From positions 1 through 64,000 of the forward strand of contig NZ_JABFMU010000024.1 of assembly GCF_013359695.1 (NCBI RefSeq): a stretch of DNA of 64,000 nucleotides, given 5' to 3'. The position numbers were made by a program, and so were the translations under genes. The notes under the pieces were generated by a model that did not search any database, was not told where the DNA came from, and was given only the letters and a program-made list of their open reading frames with translations. Below are positions 25,856-32,850 of this stretch, piece after piece. This DNA comes from Pseudomonas sp. C2B4 (GTDB lineage Bacteria > Pseudomonadota > Gammaproteobacteria > Pseudomonadales > Pseudomonadaceae). Within the stretch, counting starts at the first letter, position 1, and each line of letters starts with the position of its first letter.

Positions 25856-27136
25856 TCAGAAGTAGTACGGGAATTTCAGGCTGAAGGAAAAGTCCGGCGA
25901 GTCCTCGGTCAGGCCGATGGCCAGTTGAGGGACGATTGTCAGGTTGTCGGTGGCTGCCAGTGTCATGCCGATGTTGAAGTTGGCCGAGTTGTAATCGCTG
26001 TTGGTGATCGATTGCCAATCGCCACCGTCCGGCTTGATCTTGCTCTTGCGGGCGAACTGATCGGTGAACGAGAACGACATACTCATCTTCTCGTTCAAGG
26101 CGAATGCAATACCGGCGCCGATCTGCCAGGAATCGCCCAGTTTTACGTCACCCTTCACTTTGGAGCCGACCTGAGGGCTGATGTCGCTGAAAGAATCCTC
26201 CATGTTGTAGGTGTAAGACAGGCTGCCGAACAGTACGGCCGGGTCGAACGTCTTGACCAGCGAGATCCCCGGGGTAATTGCCCAGACACCGTTGCCGGTA
26301 GGCAAGTCCTCGGGCACCGCAAGGTTATCGTTGCCAGGGTCCTCAACCAGCTTGATACCGTAAGGGTCCTTGCCGGTCGGTGCCTTGACGCGCAAGGTAG
26401 CGACCGCGTCGGGCAGGTTTTCCGATTCATCCAGGAACTTGTAGGCAACGCCAACGTTGACATCGCCGATGGTCGGGTCGCGGGTGACGCTGGCATCCGA
26501 TGTCACCGGTCCTGCGCCACCAGCGCCTCCGGAGGAGTACGTCGATTCGCGATACACCACGGGGACGTTGATATCGAACTGCCATCGTTGCGCCACGTTG
26601 TAGCGCGCGGTCAGGTCCAGGGTCCAGTTGTCGGCCTTGATGCGGTCGAGGTTGATGTTGCCGAGAAAAATCGAGTCCAGTGCCAGGAAGCCGTTGAGCG
26701 TCAATGCACGGGTATCGTAGTGGGTATAGGTCAGGCCGGTTTCGACACTGAACTTGCCGCCGCCGAAGAACCCGCTGGCTTCGTCGTACAGGTTCGAAAC
26801 GCTTTGAGCCGGTTCCGAGTCGTCCTTGAGTGACTGCCCGTAGGAACTGCCCGTGGTTCCGGGCGCACCCGCGGCCACCGCCTGGCCGCCCTTGGTCGTT
26901 TCGGCGGGGGATCGGGTCAGGCGCTTGGGAGGCGGTGTTGCAGGTGTTTCTTCGACTTGGCGAACGCGCTGTTCGAGGACCATCAGCGCGTTCTGTTGTG
27001 CTTCGTAACGTTGTTTCAACTCCATGAGTTCTTGTTTTAGTGCTTCAACCTGGGGGTCCGGTGCTGCCTGTAGCAATGCTCCCGGAGCCAGGCTACTCAA
27101 ACAAACGATAGCTCTGAGCGTAAACGATCGGTGCAT
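25856..27136 (-). CDS. fapF: Functional amyloid outer-membrane secretion channel FapF
   Basis: The product is 426 residues from the ATG at 27136, which has GAAGGGA upstream and gives the signal peptide MHRSFTLRAIVCLSSLAPGALLQA. Residues about 28-62 are a heptad coiled coil (VEALKQELMELKQRYEAQQNALMVLEQRV), followed by a low-complexity linker and then a beta-barrel from about residue 125 ending in the outer-membrane signature YYF. This matches FapF, the trimeric barrel with an N-terminal coiled-coil gate that secretes FapC. It is the last gene of fapABCDEF, before a strong terminator. Confidence 0.93.
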   Translation of the reverse strand: MHRSFTLRAIVCLSSLAPGALLQAAPDPQVEALKQELMELKQRYEAQQNALMVLEQRVRQVEETPATPPPKRLTRSPAETTKGGQAVAAGAPGTTGSSYGQSLKDDSEPAQSVSNLYDEASGFFGGGKFSVETGLTYTHYDTRALTLNGFLALDSIFLGNINLDRIKADNWTLDLTARYNVAQRWQFDINVPVVYRESTYSSGGAGGAGPVTSDASVTRDPTIGDVNVGVAYKFLDESENLPDAVATLRVKAPTGKDPYGIKLVEDPGNDNLAVPEDLPTGNGVWAITPGISLVKTFDPAVLFGSLSYTYNMEDSFSDISPQVGSKVKGDVKLGDSWQIGAGIAFALNEKMSMSFSFTDQFARKSKIKPDGGDWQSITNSDYNSANFNIGMTLAATDNLTIVPQLAIGLTEDSPDFSFSLKFPYYF

Positions 27137-27182
27137 GGGTAAGCCGTCCCTTCTGAATGCATCTGATGAGACTGAGCGTAGA

Positions 27183-27953
27183 TCAGAATCCGGAAGTGCG
27201 AAGACCTTTGAGCTGGTCCAGATTGCCGTTGTAGGACCCGGCCGCCTGCGCGCTGTCACGCAGTACGACATTGAAGGACGTGAGGTTGCGGACCTGATTG
27301 GTACTGCCGAGCAATGTCGTGTTCTGCATCAGTCCACCTTGGCCAAGGCGTTGCATGGCACTGCCCTGGTTGTTGTTGGCGACGATGTTGAGTTGTACGC
27401 CGGTGCCGGTGGAGGAAATACTCAGCGAGCCCGCGCCATTGGAGCCGGTCAACGTCGAGCCTGGGTCCAAAGCCTGGCCCGGTGGTTGCGTGGCTGGCGT
27501 CTGGTTCGCTTTTGCAACGTTGATATCAACATTGTTGTAGGCCGTATTGTTGTCGCCGGCAGCACGTACGACTTGAGTGACACCTTGGGTGCTGTTGAGG
27601 CCGTTGCCGCCCGTGACGGTACCGGTGCCAGGGCTGGTGTTAGTGCTTGTGTCTTGCGAGCGCGTTGAGGTTGAGCTCGTAGGTTTTTCGTCGATCATCG
27701 ACACGTAGAACTGGGGTTTGATGGTCGATTGTTGAATTTGCATCGAGGACCTTGCCCCGATCACTTCACCTTTGGCATTTTCCCAGGTGCTGGTCATGAC
27801 GACGCCGAAACTGATAATCCGGCCCGGCATGACATAGCGGCCTCGCAGGGTCGCCAATTCCTGATCCTTCAGTTCGATGGGTTTAAATATTTCTGCCTGG
27901 GTGGGCAGGCTGGCGGTCAGGCAAACCATGGCCAGCCAGATTGGAGTCTTCAT
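27183..27953 (-). CDS. fapE: Functional amyloid minor fibre component FapE
   Basis: The product is 256 residues from the ATG at 27953 (GGGAG 6 bp upstream), with signal peptide MKTPIWLAMVCLTASLPTQA. The mature part begins EIFKPIELKDQELATLRGRYVMPGRIISFGV, which is the conserved FapE opening. It then has a Thr/Ser/Asn-rich middle and an N-rich C-terminal half (NNNQGSAMQRLGQGGLMQNTTLLGSTNQVRNLTS). FapE is found in small amounts in purified Fap fibres and is exported through FapF. It lies 46 bp before fapF and 33 bp after fapD. Confidence 0.9.
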   Translation of the reverse strand: MKTPIWLAMVCLTASLPTQAEIFKPIELKDQELATLRGRYVMPGRIISFGVVMTSTWENAKGEVIGARSSMQIQQSTIKPQFYVSMIDEKPTSSTSTRSQDTSTNTSPGTGTVTGGNGLNSTQGVTQVVRAAGDNNTAYNNVDINVAKANQTPATQPPGQALDPGSTLTGSNGAGSLSISSTGTGVQLNIVANNNQGSAMQRLGQGGLMQNTTLLGSTNQVRNLTSFNVVLRDSAQAAGSYNGNLDQLKGLRTSGF

Positions 27954-27986
27954 TGGATACTCCCGGAGCTTCATGCTCCCTTGTTA

Positions 27987-28667
27987 TTAGAAGAAGTCGC
28001 TTTGGATGAATCCAAAATCCATCAACTCTGCGTCTTGCACCGGGTTGAAGGCGTTGATGCGGTTCCTGGCGGTCAGGGGCAGGGGTGGGTCGAGCAGCGC
28101 ATTGGTTTTGTCATAGCCTTGGCCGATGATGGCAAAGATGATGCCGTTCCAGCCTTTGACAAAGTCCTCGACTTTGTAGCGTTTATGACCGAGTACCGGA
28201 TCGCCGATGTAAACCCAGCCGTCATGGACTCTTTGCATGACCACAAAGTGTTTGTAGCCACGGACATCCATGAGCACGACAACCGGAATCTTGATGTCGT
28301 TCAAGGTTTCCGTCGCTACGCGGTAGCCACGGGCCCGCATGCCAATACTTTCCACGTAGCGCTTCATATCAAGCATGGAGAAGCCCTGAACGCGGACAAG
28401 ATCCTGATCGGAATGTGCCAGCATGCCTTCAATGATCTGTTCTTCATTGACGTCCAGCCAATAGGCCTGGCGCAATATGGTTGCCAGCGCCGCGGCGCCA
28501 CAACTGAAGTCGGTTTTCTGTTGCACCAGGTCGGCGAATTTACGTTCGCGTATGCTCTGGATCGGCTTGTACACCACCGCGCCACCCGGAAGGATGGAAA
28601 GCGGCATCTGCGCCGCCTCGATCACACTGGCCACGCAAAGCAAAAATGCCAAGGCGATAATGCGCAT
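27987..28667 (-). CDS. fapD: C39-like cysteine peptidase FapD
   Basis: The 226-residue protein has an N-terminal signal sequence (MRIIALAFLLCVASVIEA). Its peptidase C39-like fold has Gln50, catalytic Cys56 (in KTDFSCGAAALATIL), His140 (in GYKHFVVMQ) and Asp156 (in YIGDPVLG). All four expected active-site positions are present. FapD is thought to process a Fap component or act as a secretion quality step in the periplasm; its substrate is not settled. It follows fapC after a hairpin that may reduce read-through. Confidence 0.92.
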   Translation of the reverse strand: MRIIALAFLLCVASVIEAAQMPLSILPGGAVVYKPIQSIRERKFADLVQQKTDFSCGAAALATILRQAYWLDVNEEQIIEGMLAHSDQDLVRVQGFSMLDMKRYVESIGMRARGYRVATETLNDIKIPVVVLMDVRGYKHFVVMQRVHDGWVYIGDPVLGHKRYKVEDFVKGWNGIIFAIIGQGYDKTNALLDPPLPLTARNRINAFNPVQDAELMDFGFIQSDFF

Positions 28668-28692
28668 GATGGGATGCCCCCTGGTTGTGTTG

Positions 28693-28714
28693 AAAAGGCC
28701 CCCGTGAGGGGGCC
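28693..28714 (-). terminator. Intra-operon terminator/attenuator between fapC and fapD
   Basis: On the minus strand a 7-bp GC stem (GGCCCCC/GGGGGCC) with a TCAC loop is followed by TTTT. It lies 13 bp after the fapC stop and 25 bp before fapD. It probably lets FapC be made in excess over FapD-F. Confidence 0.7.
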
Positions 28715-28727
28715 TCCAGAGACAGCA

Positions 28728-30176
28728 TTAGAACGAAGTGTTGGAGATAGCCAGCGAGTTGCTTTGTTGGTTGCCCACACCAGCAGCTACGTTGACACCC
28801 AGGTTGCCACTGCCGCCATTCACCGAACCACTCAGGGTTGCAGTGTTGGTTACAGGGTTTGCCCAGCCGGTTGGAGTCAGCACTTGGAAGGAAACAGTGT
28901 TGCTCAGATCATATGCGCTGCTCTCACTGTAGCTCTTCGCTTTGTCGTACGCCGATTCGGACGATTGGCTGCCCGATTTTTCGAACGAGGACGCGTTCGC
29001 TTTCTCGAACGATGCATCGAACGATTTTTCGAACGAGGATTCGCGCGATTTATCGTACGAGGATTCGTGTGAACGGTCGTACGAAGAGTCGCGCGAACGG
29101 TCAAACGAGGACTCGTGCGATCTGTCGAACGATTTGTCGACCGAAGCATCGAGGGTTGCGTTAAGCGATGCGTTAAGCGAAGCGTCGGAACTGCGGCTGC
29201 GAGTGTGGTTGCCGAAAGTAACGGAACTGGAAGCCTCTGCCGCAGCGTCCAAAGTCGCGTTCAAGGAAGCACTCACAGTGGTATTCGAAGAACCGCTAGC
29301 TGCGCTGCTGTTGGAACCACTTGCAGTGCTGCTGTTGGAGCCGCTTGAAGCACTGCTGTTGGAACCGCTTGCCGCGCTGCTCTTCGAACCGCTTACATCA
29401 ATGCTAAGCGAACCGCTGGACTCAGAGCTTTTCGATCCGGCCTTAGCCCAACTCGAAGAATTGCTTTGGCTGCCGCTCGCTTCGAAAGATTTATCGAAGG
29501 AAGAACTGCCGCTCTTCGTGGTGGTGAGGGTGATCGTATCCAGGCGGAAGGTCCGATCGGCGGCGTTGTTCACAACGAGGCCTGGACCGTTTTGATCGGC
29601 GGACGCAGTAGCGGTTGCGTTGCCGAGCGGAGCATTGGAGTTGGCAATTGCCATGGTGTTTTTCTGCTGGTTCAGGTCGCCGCCAGCGATGTTGATCCCC
29701 ATGTTGCCGCTGCCGTTATTACCCGAAGCGCTCATCGTGGCAGTGTTTGTGGTGCCGTAGTTGTACACTTTGTTGTTGTTGCTGTACTGCGTGACGCGAG
29801 CGGTGGCAGAAGCACTGCCGAACACGAAGCTGTTGTCGAGGCTGGAGTCAGCGCCGGCATTGGCAATGGCAGCCGCGTTGTCTTGCTGGTTGCCTGCACC
29901 TGCCGCCACGTTGACGCCGACGTTGCCGCTGGTGCCTGTGGCGGAGCTGCTCATTTCAGCTTCGTTCTGGGTCCCCTCGTTGGTGATGCGATTGTTGGTA
30001 CTGCTTTGCTTATCGTGAGCATTGGCAGTCGCATACACAGGGATCTTGGTTGGAGGAGGAGTGTGGTGGCCGTTATTATGGTGGCCGTGACCCCGATCGT
30101 TTCCAGCTTGTACAGCAACAGCCATGACCGCAGCAATTGCGAAAACCAGAGGCTTCAGTGCCATCGAAGGTTTCAT
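28728..30176 (-). CDS. fapC: Functional amyloid major fibre subunit FapC, long-linker form
   Basis: The 482-residue protein has signal peptide MKPSMALKPLVFAIAAVMAVAVQA and a His-rich mature start (GHGHHNNGHH). Three imperfect amyloid repeats of about 35 residues follow: R1 near 69-105 (GNVGVNVAAGAGNQQDNAAAIANA), R2 near 143-180 (GNMGINIAGGDLNQQKNTMAIANS) and R3 near 444-482 (GNLGVNVAAGVGNQQSNSLAISN). The R2-R3 linker is about 260 residues, mostly in 8-residue repeats: five SGSNSSAA-type units (262-301) and seven S-[FY]-[DE]-[RK]-S-type units (349-404). There is no cysteine anywhere. FapC is exported through FapF and forms the biofilm fibre. A GGAGAA site precedes the ATG. Confidence 0.93.
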   Translation of the reverse strand: MKPSMALKPLVFAIAAVMAVAVQAGNDRGHGHHNNGHHTPPPTKIPVYATANAHDKQSSTNNRITNEGTQNEAEMSSSATGTSGNVGVNVAAGAGNQQDNAAAIANAGADSSLDNSFVFGSASATARVTQYSNNNKVYNYGTTNTATMSASGNNGSGNMGINIAGGDLNQQKNTMAIANSNAPLGNATATASADQNGPGLVVNNAADRTFRLDTITLTTTKSGSSSFDKSFEASGSQSNSSSWAKAGSKSSESSGSLSIDVSGSKSSAASGSNSSASSGSNSSTASGSNSSAASGSSNTTVSASLNATLDAAAEASSSVTFGNHTRSRSSDASLNASLNATLDASVDKSFDRSHESSFDRSRDSSYDRSHESSYDKSRESSFEKSFDASFEKANASSFEKSGSQSSESAYDKAKSYSESSAYDLSNTVSFQVLTPTGWANPVTNTATLSGSVNGGSGNLGVNVAAGVGNQQSNSLAISNTSF

Positions 30177-30226
30177 GGTGATTCTCCGTACTTATTTTAG
30201 GTTAAGTGTTGTTATTACCTTTTGGG

Positions 30227-30799
30227 TCAATCCACGACCCGTACGCTGAGGGTGTTGGCCATTCGGTTTCCCACCCCGGCGCTCTGATTCAACTGAATTA
30301 CCCCACGGCTACCGGTGAATGCCTGGTCACTGGTAGTGACCTGGCGATAGCCGGGTGTAGAGTCAGTTGGATCGGAGTTGTTGAGCAGCGCCACGTTCTG
30401 TTGCATGAGGACGCTGTCGTCGAGACTTTGCGGCTGGGCACTGATGCTGATGCGCAGTGCATTGGCCTGCTGGTTGCTGGCACCCGAGCTCTGGTTGACA
30501 CCCAGTGCGCCGTTGCCGTTGCTGAAGGAGTTGCCTTGAATGCTGGAGCTGGCATCCATGTTGGGATCGACTATCGTGCGCAGACGTTGGCGAATCTGCG
30601 TGGAAGCACTGGCGTTGGTGCCAGTGGCGATGGCCCGGGCATTGGCCTGTTGTTGCAGGTCGCCCGCGGCCTGGTTGACTGTCAGGTTGCCGTTGTACTG
30701 CATGCCGGAATTGTCGATTTCGGCATTATTGATGACGGGAGGCTGGGCGAAGGTCGATGCACTGCAAAACATGGCGATCATCAGCAGCGTACGATTCAT
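30227..30799 (-). CDS. fapB: Functional amyloid nucleator/minor subunit FapB
   Basis: The 190-residue protein has a signal peptide (MNRTLLMIAMFCSASTFA) and three FapC-like repeats: about 32-58 (NGNLTVNQAAGDLQQQANARAIA), about 92-118 (GALGVNQSSGASNQQANALRIS) and about 164-188 (GVIQLNQSAGVGNRMANTLSV), with short linkers. FapB resembles FapC and is the proposed nucleator. Its ATG lies 1 bp after the fapA stop codon, so translation of the two is coupled. FapC follows 50 bp downstream. Confidence 0.92.
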   Translation of the reverse strand: MNRTLLMIAMFCSASTFAQPPVINNAEIDNSGMQYNGNLTVNQAAGDLQQQANARAIATGTNASASTQIRQRLRTIVDPNMDASSSIQGNSFSNGNGALGVNQSSGASNQQANALRISISAQPQSLDDSVLMQQNVALLNNSDPTDSTPGYRQVTTSDQAFTGSRGVIQLNQSAGVGNRMANTLSVRVVD

Positions 30800-30800
30800 C

Positions 30801-31241
30801 TTAACGGTCTCCCGCGATGATATTCAGCGCGCCCATGCCTCGTTGAACGCTTGAATTGACCATGTTGGCAATGCCACTGCCCCCATTTCCCGACCGTCCG
30901 CCGGGGAGGTTGGTCAGTTGGGTCTGATTGGTGATGTTGCCGCCCAGGTTGTTCGTGGCGCCTTGATTGACCAGGCCTGAGATACCCGTACCACTGGTGA
31001 CGCCAGCAAAGTCGCCGTCACTCAGTTCGTTCGTTTGTCTTAGGATTTGTTGGGAGGGGTTGGTATTGACGGTCGTGGGGTTGGGGTCGGGGATCATCGG
31101 CGGGCGCGTTGCCATGCGCGGTTGGACATCACGAGTGATGACAACGATGCCGTTTTCAGCCTGTACAGGCAGGCTGACACTTGAACCTAGCGCACATCCG
31201 ATCAGCAGGAGGCTGTAAAAGCCTTTATCAAGTTTCCCCAC
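30801..31241 (-). CDS. fapA: Fap operon periplasmic chaperone-like protein FapA
   Basis: I place the start at the GTG at 31241 (AGAAGGA about 9 bp upstream), giving 146 residues. The longer open frame would run upstream of the promoter. The N-terminus MGKLDKGFYSLLLIGCALGSSVSLPVQA is an export signal; LIGC could also be read as a lipobox. The mature part is Asn/Gly/Thr-rich, ending SGNGGSGIANMVNSSVQRGMGALNIIAGDR. FapA influences the FapB/FapC ratio in the fibre and is the first gene of the operon. Confidence 0.88.
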   Translation of the reverse strand: MGKLDKGFYSLLLIGCALGSSVSLPVQAENGIVVITRDVQPRMATRPPMIPDPNPTTVNTNPSQQILRQTNELSDGDFAGVTSGTGISGLVNQGATNNLGGNITNQTQLTNLPGGRSGNGGSGIANMVNSSVQRGMGALNIIAGDR

Positions 31242-31298
31242 GGCGGCAATTCCTTCTGTTAGTCGTACGCTGGCCCTTATCAGCGATACGAGGAACAG

Positions 31299-31314
31299 AG
31301 CAGAAGGTGTGCCG
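31299..31314 (-). promoter_or_regulatory. Candidate sigma-54 promoter of fapABCDEF
   Basis: Minus-strand CGGCACACCTTCTGCT keeps the GG (-24) and GC (-12) dinucleotides with exactly 10 bp between them, against consensus TGGCAC-N5-TTGCW. Predicted start of transcription is near 31288, leaving a leader of about 47 nt before the fapA GTG. Confidence 0.75.
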
Positions 31315-31353
31315 GTTTTTGATTTTCTATTGATAACAGGGGCTTGGCTTCGA

Positions 31354-31369
31354 TTGACGAAATGGTCAA
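31354..31369. promoter_or_regulatory. Candidate activator site upstream of the fap promoter
   Basis: TTGAC-N6-GTCAA is a perfect inverted repeat centred about 73 bp upstream of the predicted fap start site, a usual place for a sigma-54 activator to bind. Confidence 0.4.
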
Positions 31370-31571
31370 AAGGATTTGTAAAGCCACTGAGACAGAGCCG
31401 CCCAGAAGTACCGTCTTTGCCGGCGGCATTGCTCATTACGGGCGTTTGGGCCAGGTTGTATCAGCCGCTTTACATTATTGCGCCGAAACGCTCGGAGCGC
31501 TCTAACTCGCGGTTTTACGCGGGGCGGGTGTTTCAGAAATGGACATTTTCGGCCGGGAGGGGGCCAATCTG

Positions 31572-32096
31572 TCAGGCGTCGAGCAAGCGCGTTACCGCCT
31601 CGAATGCCGCCTCCTTTCGCTGCTTCCAATCACCTTGCAGCACCTGATAAGGCTGGCGGTGCTGGTCAAGCCATTCTCGGCTGGCCTGGAAAAACGCCTG
31701 GCGTTCTGCCAGTTGTGGTTGGCAACGCTGTCCGTCGTCATGCCACGCCACGTGTTCGGGGTTCAGCAGCAAATGCAAGTCGTAATGCCGAGCCAGCAAT
31801 GCTTGCTCGATCCACTCCGGACACGCGCCAAACAACGTGCGACTCCAAAGGATGTTGCTCAAGAGGTGCGTATCAAGAATCAACAGTGAAGGCTGTTTGG
31901 CGCGTGCTTCATCCTCCCACGTCAGCTGGCCATGTGCTATGGATGAGATGTCATCATAGCGGGTTTCGCGCGCTTCGCTTTCGATAAAGTGCCGAACGTA
32001 CTCGTTGACCAATATGCCGCCATAATTGGCGAAAATCTCACTCGAAAGCCAACTTTTACCGCTGGATTCGGGGCCTGTCAGCACAAGGACTTTCAT
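31572..32096 (-). CDS. NadR-like ATPase / ribosylnicotinamide kinase
   Basis: The product is 174 residues from the ATG at 32096. The start MKVLVLTGPESSGKSWLSSEIF carries the P-loop GPESSGKS seen in the kinase domain of NadR. NEYVRHFIESEA, LTWEDEARA and LLILDTHLLSNILWSRTLFG are also NadR-kinase features. It should phosphorylate nicotinamide riboside to NMN in the cytoplasm. Its start overlaps the stop of pnuC by 4 bp, so uptake and phosphorylation are coupled. It lacks the NMN adenylyltransferase and repressor domains of full-length NadR. Confidence 0.88.
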   Translation of the reverse strand: MKVLVLTGPESSGKSWLSSEIFANYGGILVNEYVRHFIESEARETRYDDISSIAHGQLTWEDEARAKQPSLLILDTHLLSNILWSRTLFGACPEWIEQALLARHYDLHLLLNPEHVAWHDDGQRCQPQLAERQAFFQASREWLDQHRQPYQVLQGDWKQRKEAAFEAVTRLLDA

Positions 32097-32656
32097 GTGC
32101 GCAACGCCGGGGCCGCGCGCCATTCACGCCAGCCCTGCACGGCCAGCAGCAGGAACAATCCATACAAAACGGCAGTCAGGTACAGCTCTTTGTAGACGAA
32201 CAACCCGACGAAGATAACATCCACGACGATCCACAGCGGCCAGCACTGCACACGCTTTTGGGCCATCCACCATTGCGCTACCAGGCTGAAGCCCGTGAGT
32301 GCCGCATCGAGCCAGGGTTGTGCGGCATCGGTCCAGTGCGCCATGGCGGCGCCCAGCAACAGGCTGCCAAACGCGCCGATGATCAGGCCGAACATCACGG
32401 ATCGACCATCAAGCCAGCTGACCTCGCGCCCACGCCGCGCATCGCCAGCATGCGTCCACTGCCACCAGCCGTAAATCTGCAGGCCGGCATAGATCACTTG
32501 CAGCAGCATGTCCGAATACAGCTTCACTTCGAAAAAGATCCAGCTATAGATAAGCACCATGACCAGGCCGATCGGCCAGCACCAGGGGTTCTGCTTGACC
32601 GTCAGCCAGACGGCAATGACACCGAGGGTGGCGGCAAACAGTTCAAGCCCGGACAT
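32093..32656 (-). CDS. pnuC: Nicotinamide riboside transporter PnuC
   Basis: The 187-residue protein has about seven transmembrane helices. The family-typical segments NPWCWPIGLVMVLIYSWIFFEVKLYSDMLLQVIYAGLQIYGWWQW and LVAQWWMAQKRVQCWPLWIVVDVIFVGLFVYKELYLTAVLY contain the WxxW and NRD-like substrate positions. PnuC is a facilitator whose substrate is trapped by phosphorylation, and the overlapping NadR-like kinase gene supplies exactly that step. I see no thiamine or NAD riboswitch in the 190 bp upstream. Confidence 0.92.
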   Translation of the reverse strand: MSGLELFAATLGVIAVWLTVKQNPWCWPIGLVMVLIYSWIFFEVKLYSDMLLQVIYAGLQIYGWWQWTHAGDARRGREVSWLDGRSVMFGLIIGAFGSLLLGAAMAHWTDAAQPWLDAALTGFSLVAQWWMAQKRVQCWPLWIVVDVIFVGLFVYKELYLTAVLYGLFLLLAVQGWREWRAAPALRT

Positions 32657-32723
32657 GCAGGTTCCTTGGGGGAAAGTCGAAGAGGGGGCGGATTGTAACC
32701 TCAGGCGGCCTTTACGCCATACC

Positions 32724-32824
32724 TTGCGGGAACGAGCCTGCTCGCGAAAAACCTCCGGGCGACGCGACCATTCAGACAGGGCGCGTTAACGTTGAAGTCC
32801 ATCGCGAGCAGGCTCGCTCCCACA
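32724..32824. repeat. REP/BIME pair
   Basis: A slightly diverged REP (CGGGAACGAGCCTGCTCGCGAA) and its inverted copy lie between pnuC's promoter side and the chemoreceptor stop. Confidence 0.88.
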
Positions 32825-32850
32825 AGAAGTCATGCGGGCGATGTTTTGGC

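Larger units (their letters stand above)
31242..31571. other. fap promoter region (330 bp without a gene)
   Basis: This gap carries a -24/-12 promoter at 31299-31314 and an inverted repeat at 31354-31369. It separates fapA from the 3' end of the NadR-like kinase gene, which is transcribed in the same direction. Confidence 0.7.

Noticed and set aside
28942..29595. Plus-strand frame of 217 codons opposite the fapC linker, rich in Ser/Glu/Asp
   Set aside because: It stays open only because the fapC repeats have a 24-bp period; no ribosome site or independent signal.
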